From: Gemmatimonadaceae bacterium
Lineage (GTDB): Bacteria; Gemmatimonadota; Gemmatimonadetes; Gemmatimonadales; Gemmatimonadaceae
Length of the DNA stretch: 6,011 nt
Reading direction: 5' to 3'
NCBI GenBank assembly: GCA_013813605.1
Contig: JACCRL010000034.1
Coordinates: 1-6,011 of the forward strand
The position numbers and the translations under genes are program-made. Positions 5,985 to 6,011 of this stretch are shown in pieces. Numbering within the stretch: the first letter of the stretch is position 1; every line of letters starts with the position of its first letter. The notes beneath the pieces were generated by a model, which saw only the letters and a program-made list of their open reading frames with translations, did no database searches and had not been told where the DNA came from.

Positions 5985-6011
5985 GTGGCAACCGAGCAGC
6001 TCCGTGAGCGT
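5985..6011 (+). CDS. Possible start of a downstream gene, cut by the window edge
   Basis: A GTG at 5985, 4 nt after the trpS stop, opens a frame that stays open to the end (VATEQLRER). Tight spacing to trpS would suit an operon partner, but there is no Shine-Dalgarno and nine codons cannot identify a protein. In some bacteria a segregation/condensation gene (scpA) follows trpS; that is only a guess from gene order. It may equally be non-coding. Confidence 0.2.

Overview
The window comes from a high-GC bacterial chromosome. It holds five recognisable genes, all ordinary housekeeping or metabolic enzymes, packed almost without gaps. I see no tRNA or rRNA gene, insertion sequence, phage gene or CRISPR array. 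GC-rich codons, GTG and TTG starts, and a secY-adk-map cluster running into unrelated genes suggest a soil or environmental lineage. Gemmatimonadota is my best guess, but only a guess: the phylum cannot be fixed by reading alone.

Left part (1-2593, + strand): the last 372 codons of secY, the protein-export channel, then adk (adenylate kinase) and map (methionine aminopeptidase). This is the tail of the classic spc ribosomal-protein operon. secY and adk are separated by 56 bp containing a strong stem-loop; adk and map overlap by GTGA. The usual next genes of this operon type (infA, rpmJ, rpsM, rpsK and others) do not follow. Instead the cluster ends against a convergent gene, with a perfect 14-bp palindrome lying over the map stop codon.

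Middle part (2601-4957, - strand): a two-gene unit transcribed leftwards. The first gene is an inositol-monophosphatase-family (SuhB-like) phosphatase with a TTG start. It overlaps by ATGA a 507-residue bifunctional formiminotransferase-cyclodeaminase, which links histidine breakdown to the folate one-carbon pool. No other histidine-utilisation gene is in view.

Right part (4988-5980, + strand): trpS, tryptophanyl-tRNA synthetase, divergent from the phosphatase gene across only 30 bp. It carries a four-cysteine pattern in its C-terminal part like the [4Fe-4S] site of Thermotoga maritima TrpRS. The last 31 bp may contain the first codons of another gene.

I found no clearly new biological system. 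The points most worth a second look are the altered DGFPRT motif in adenylate kinase (DGAVRT here), the probable iron-sulfur TrpRS, the palindrome at the convergent junction, and the very tight divergent start region where trpS may be nearly leaderless.
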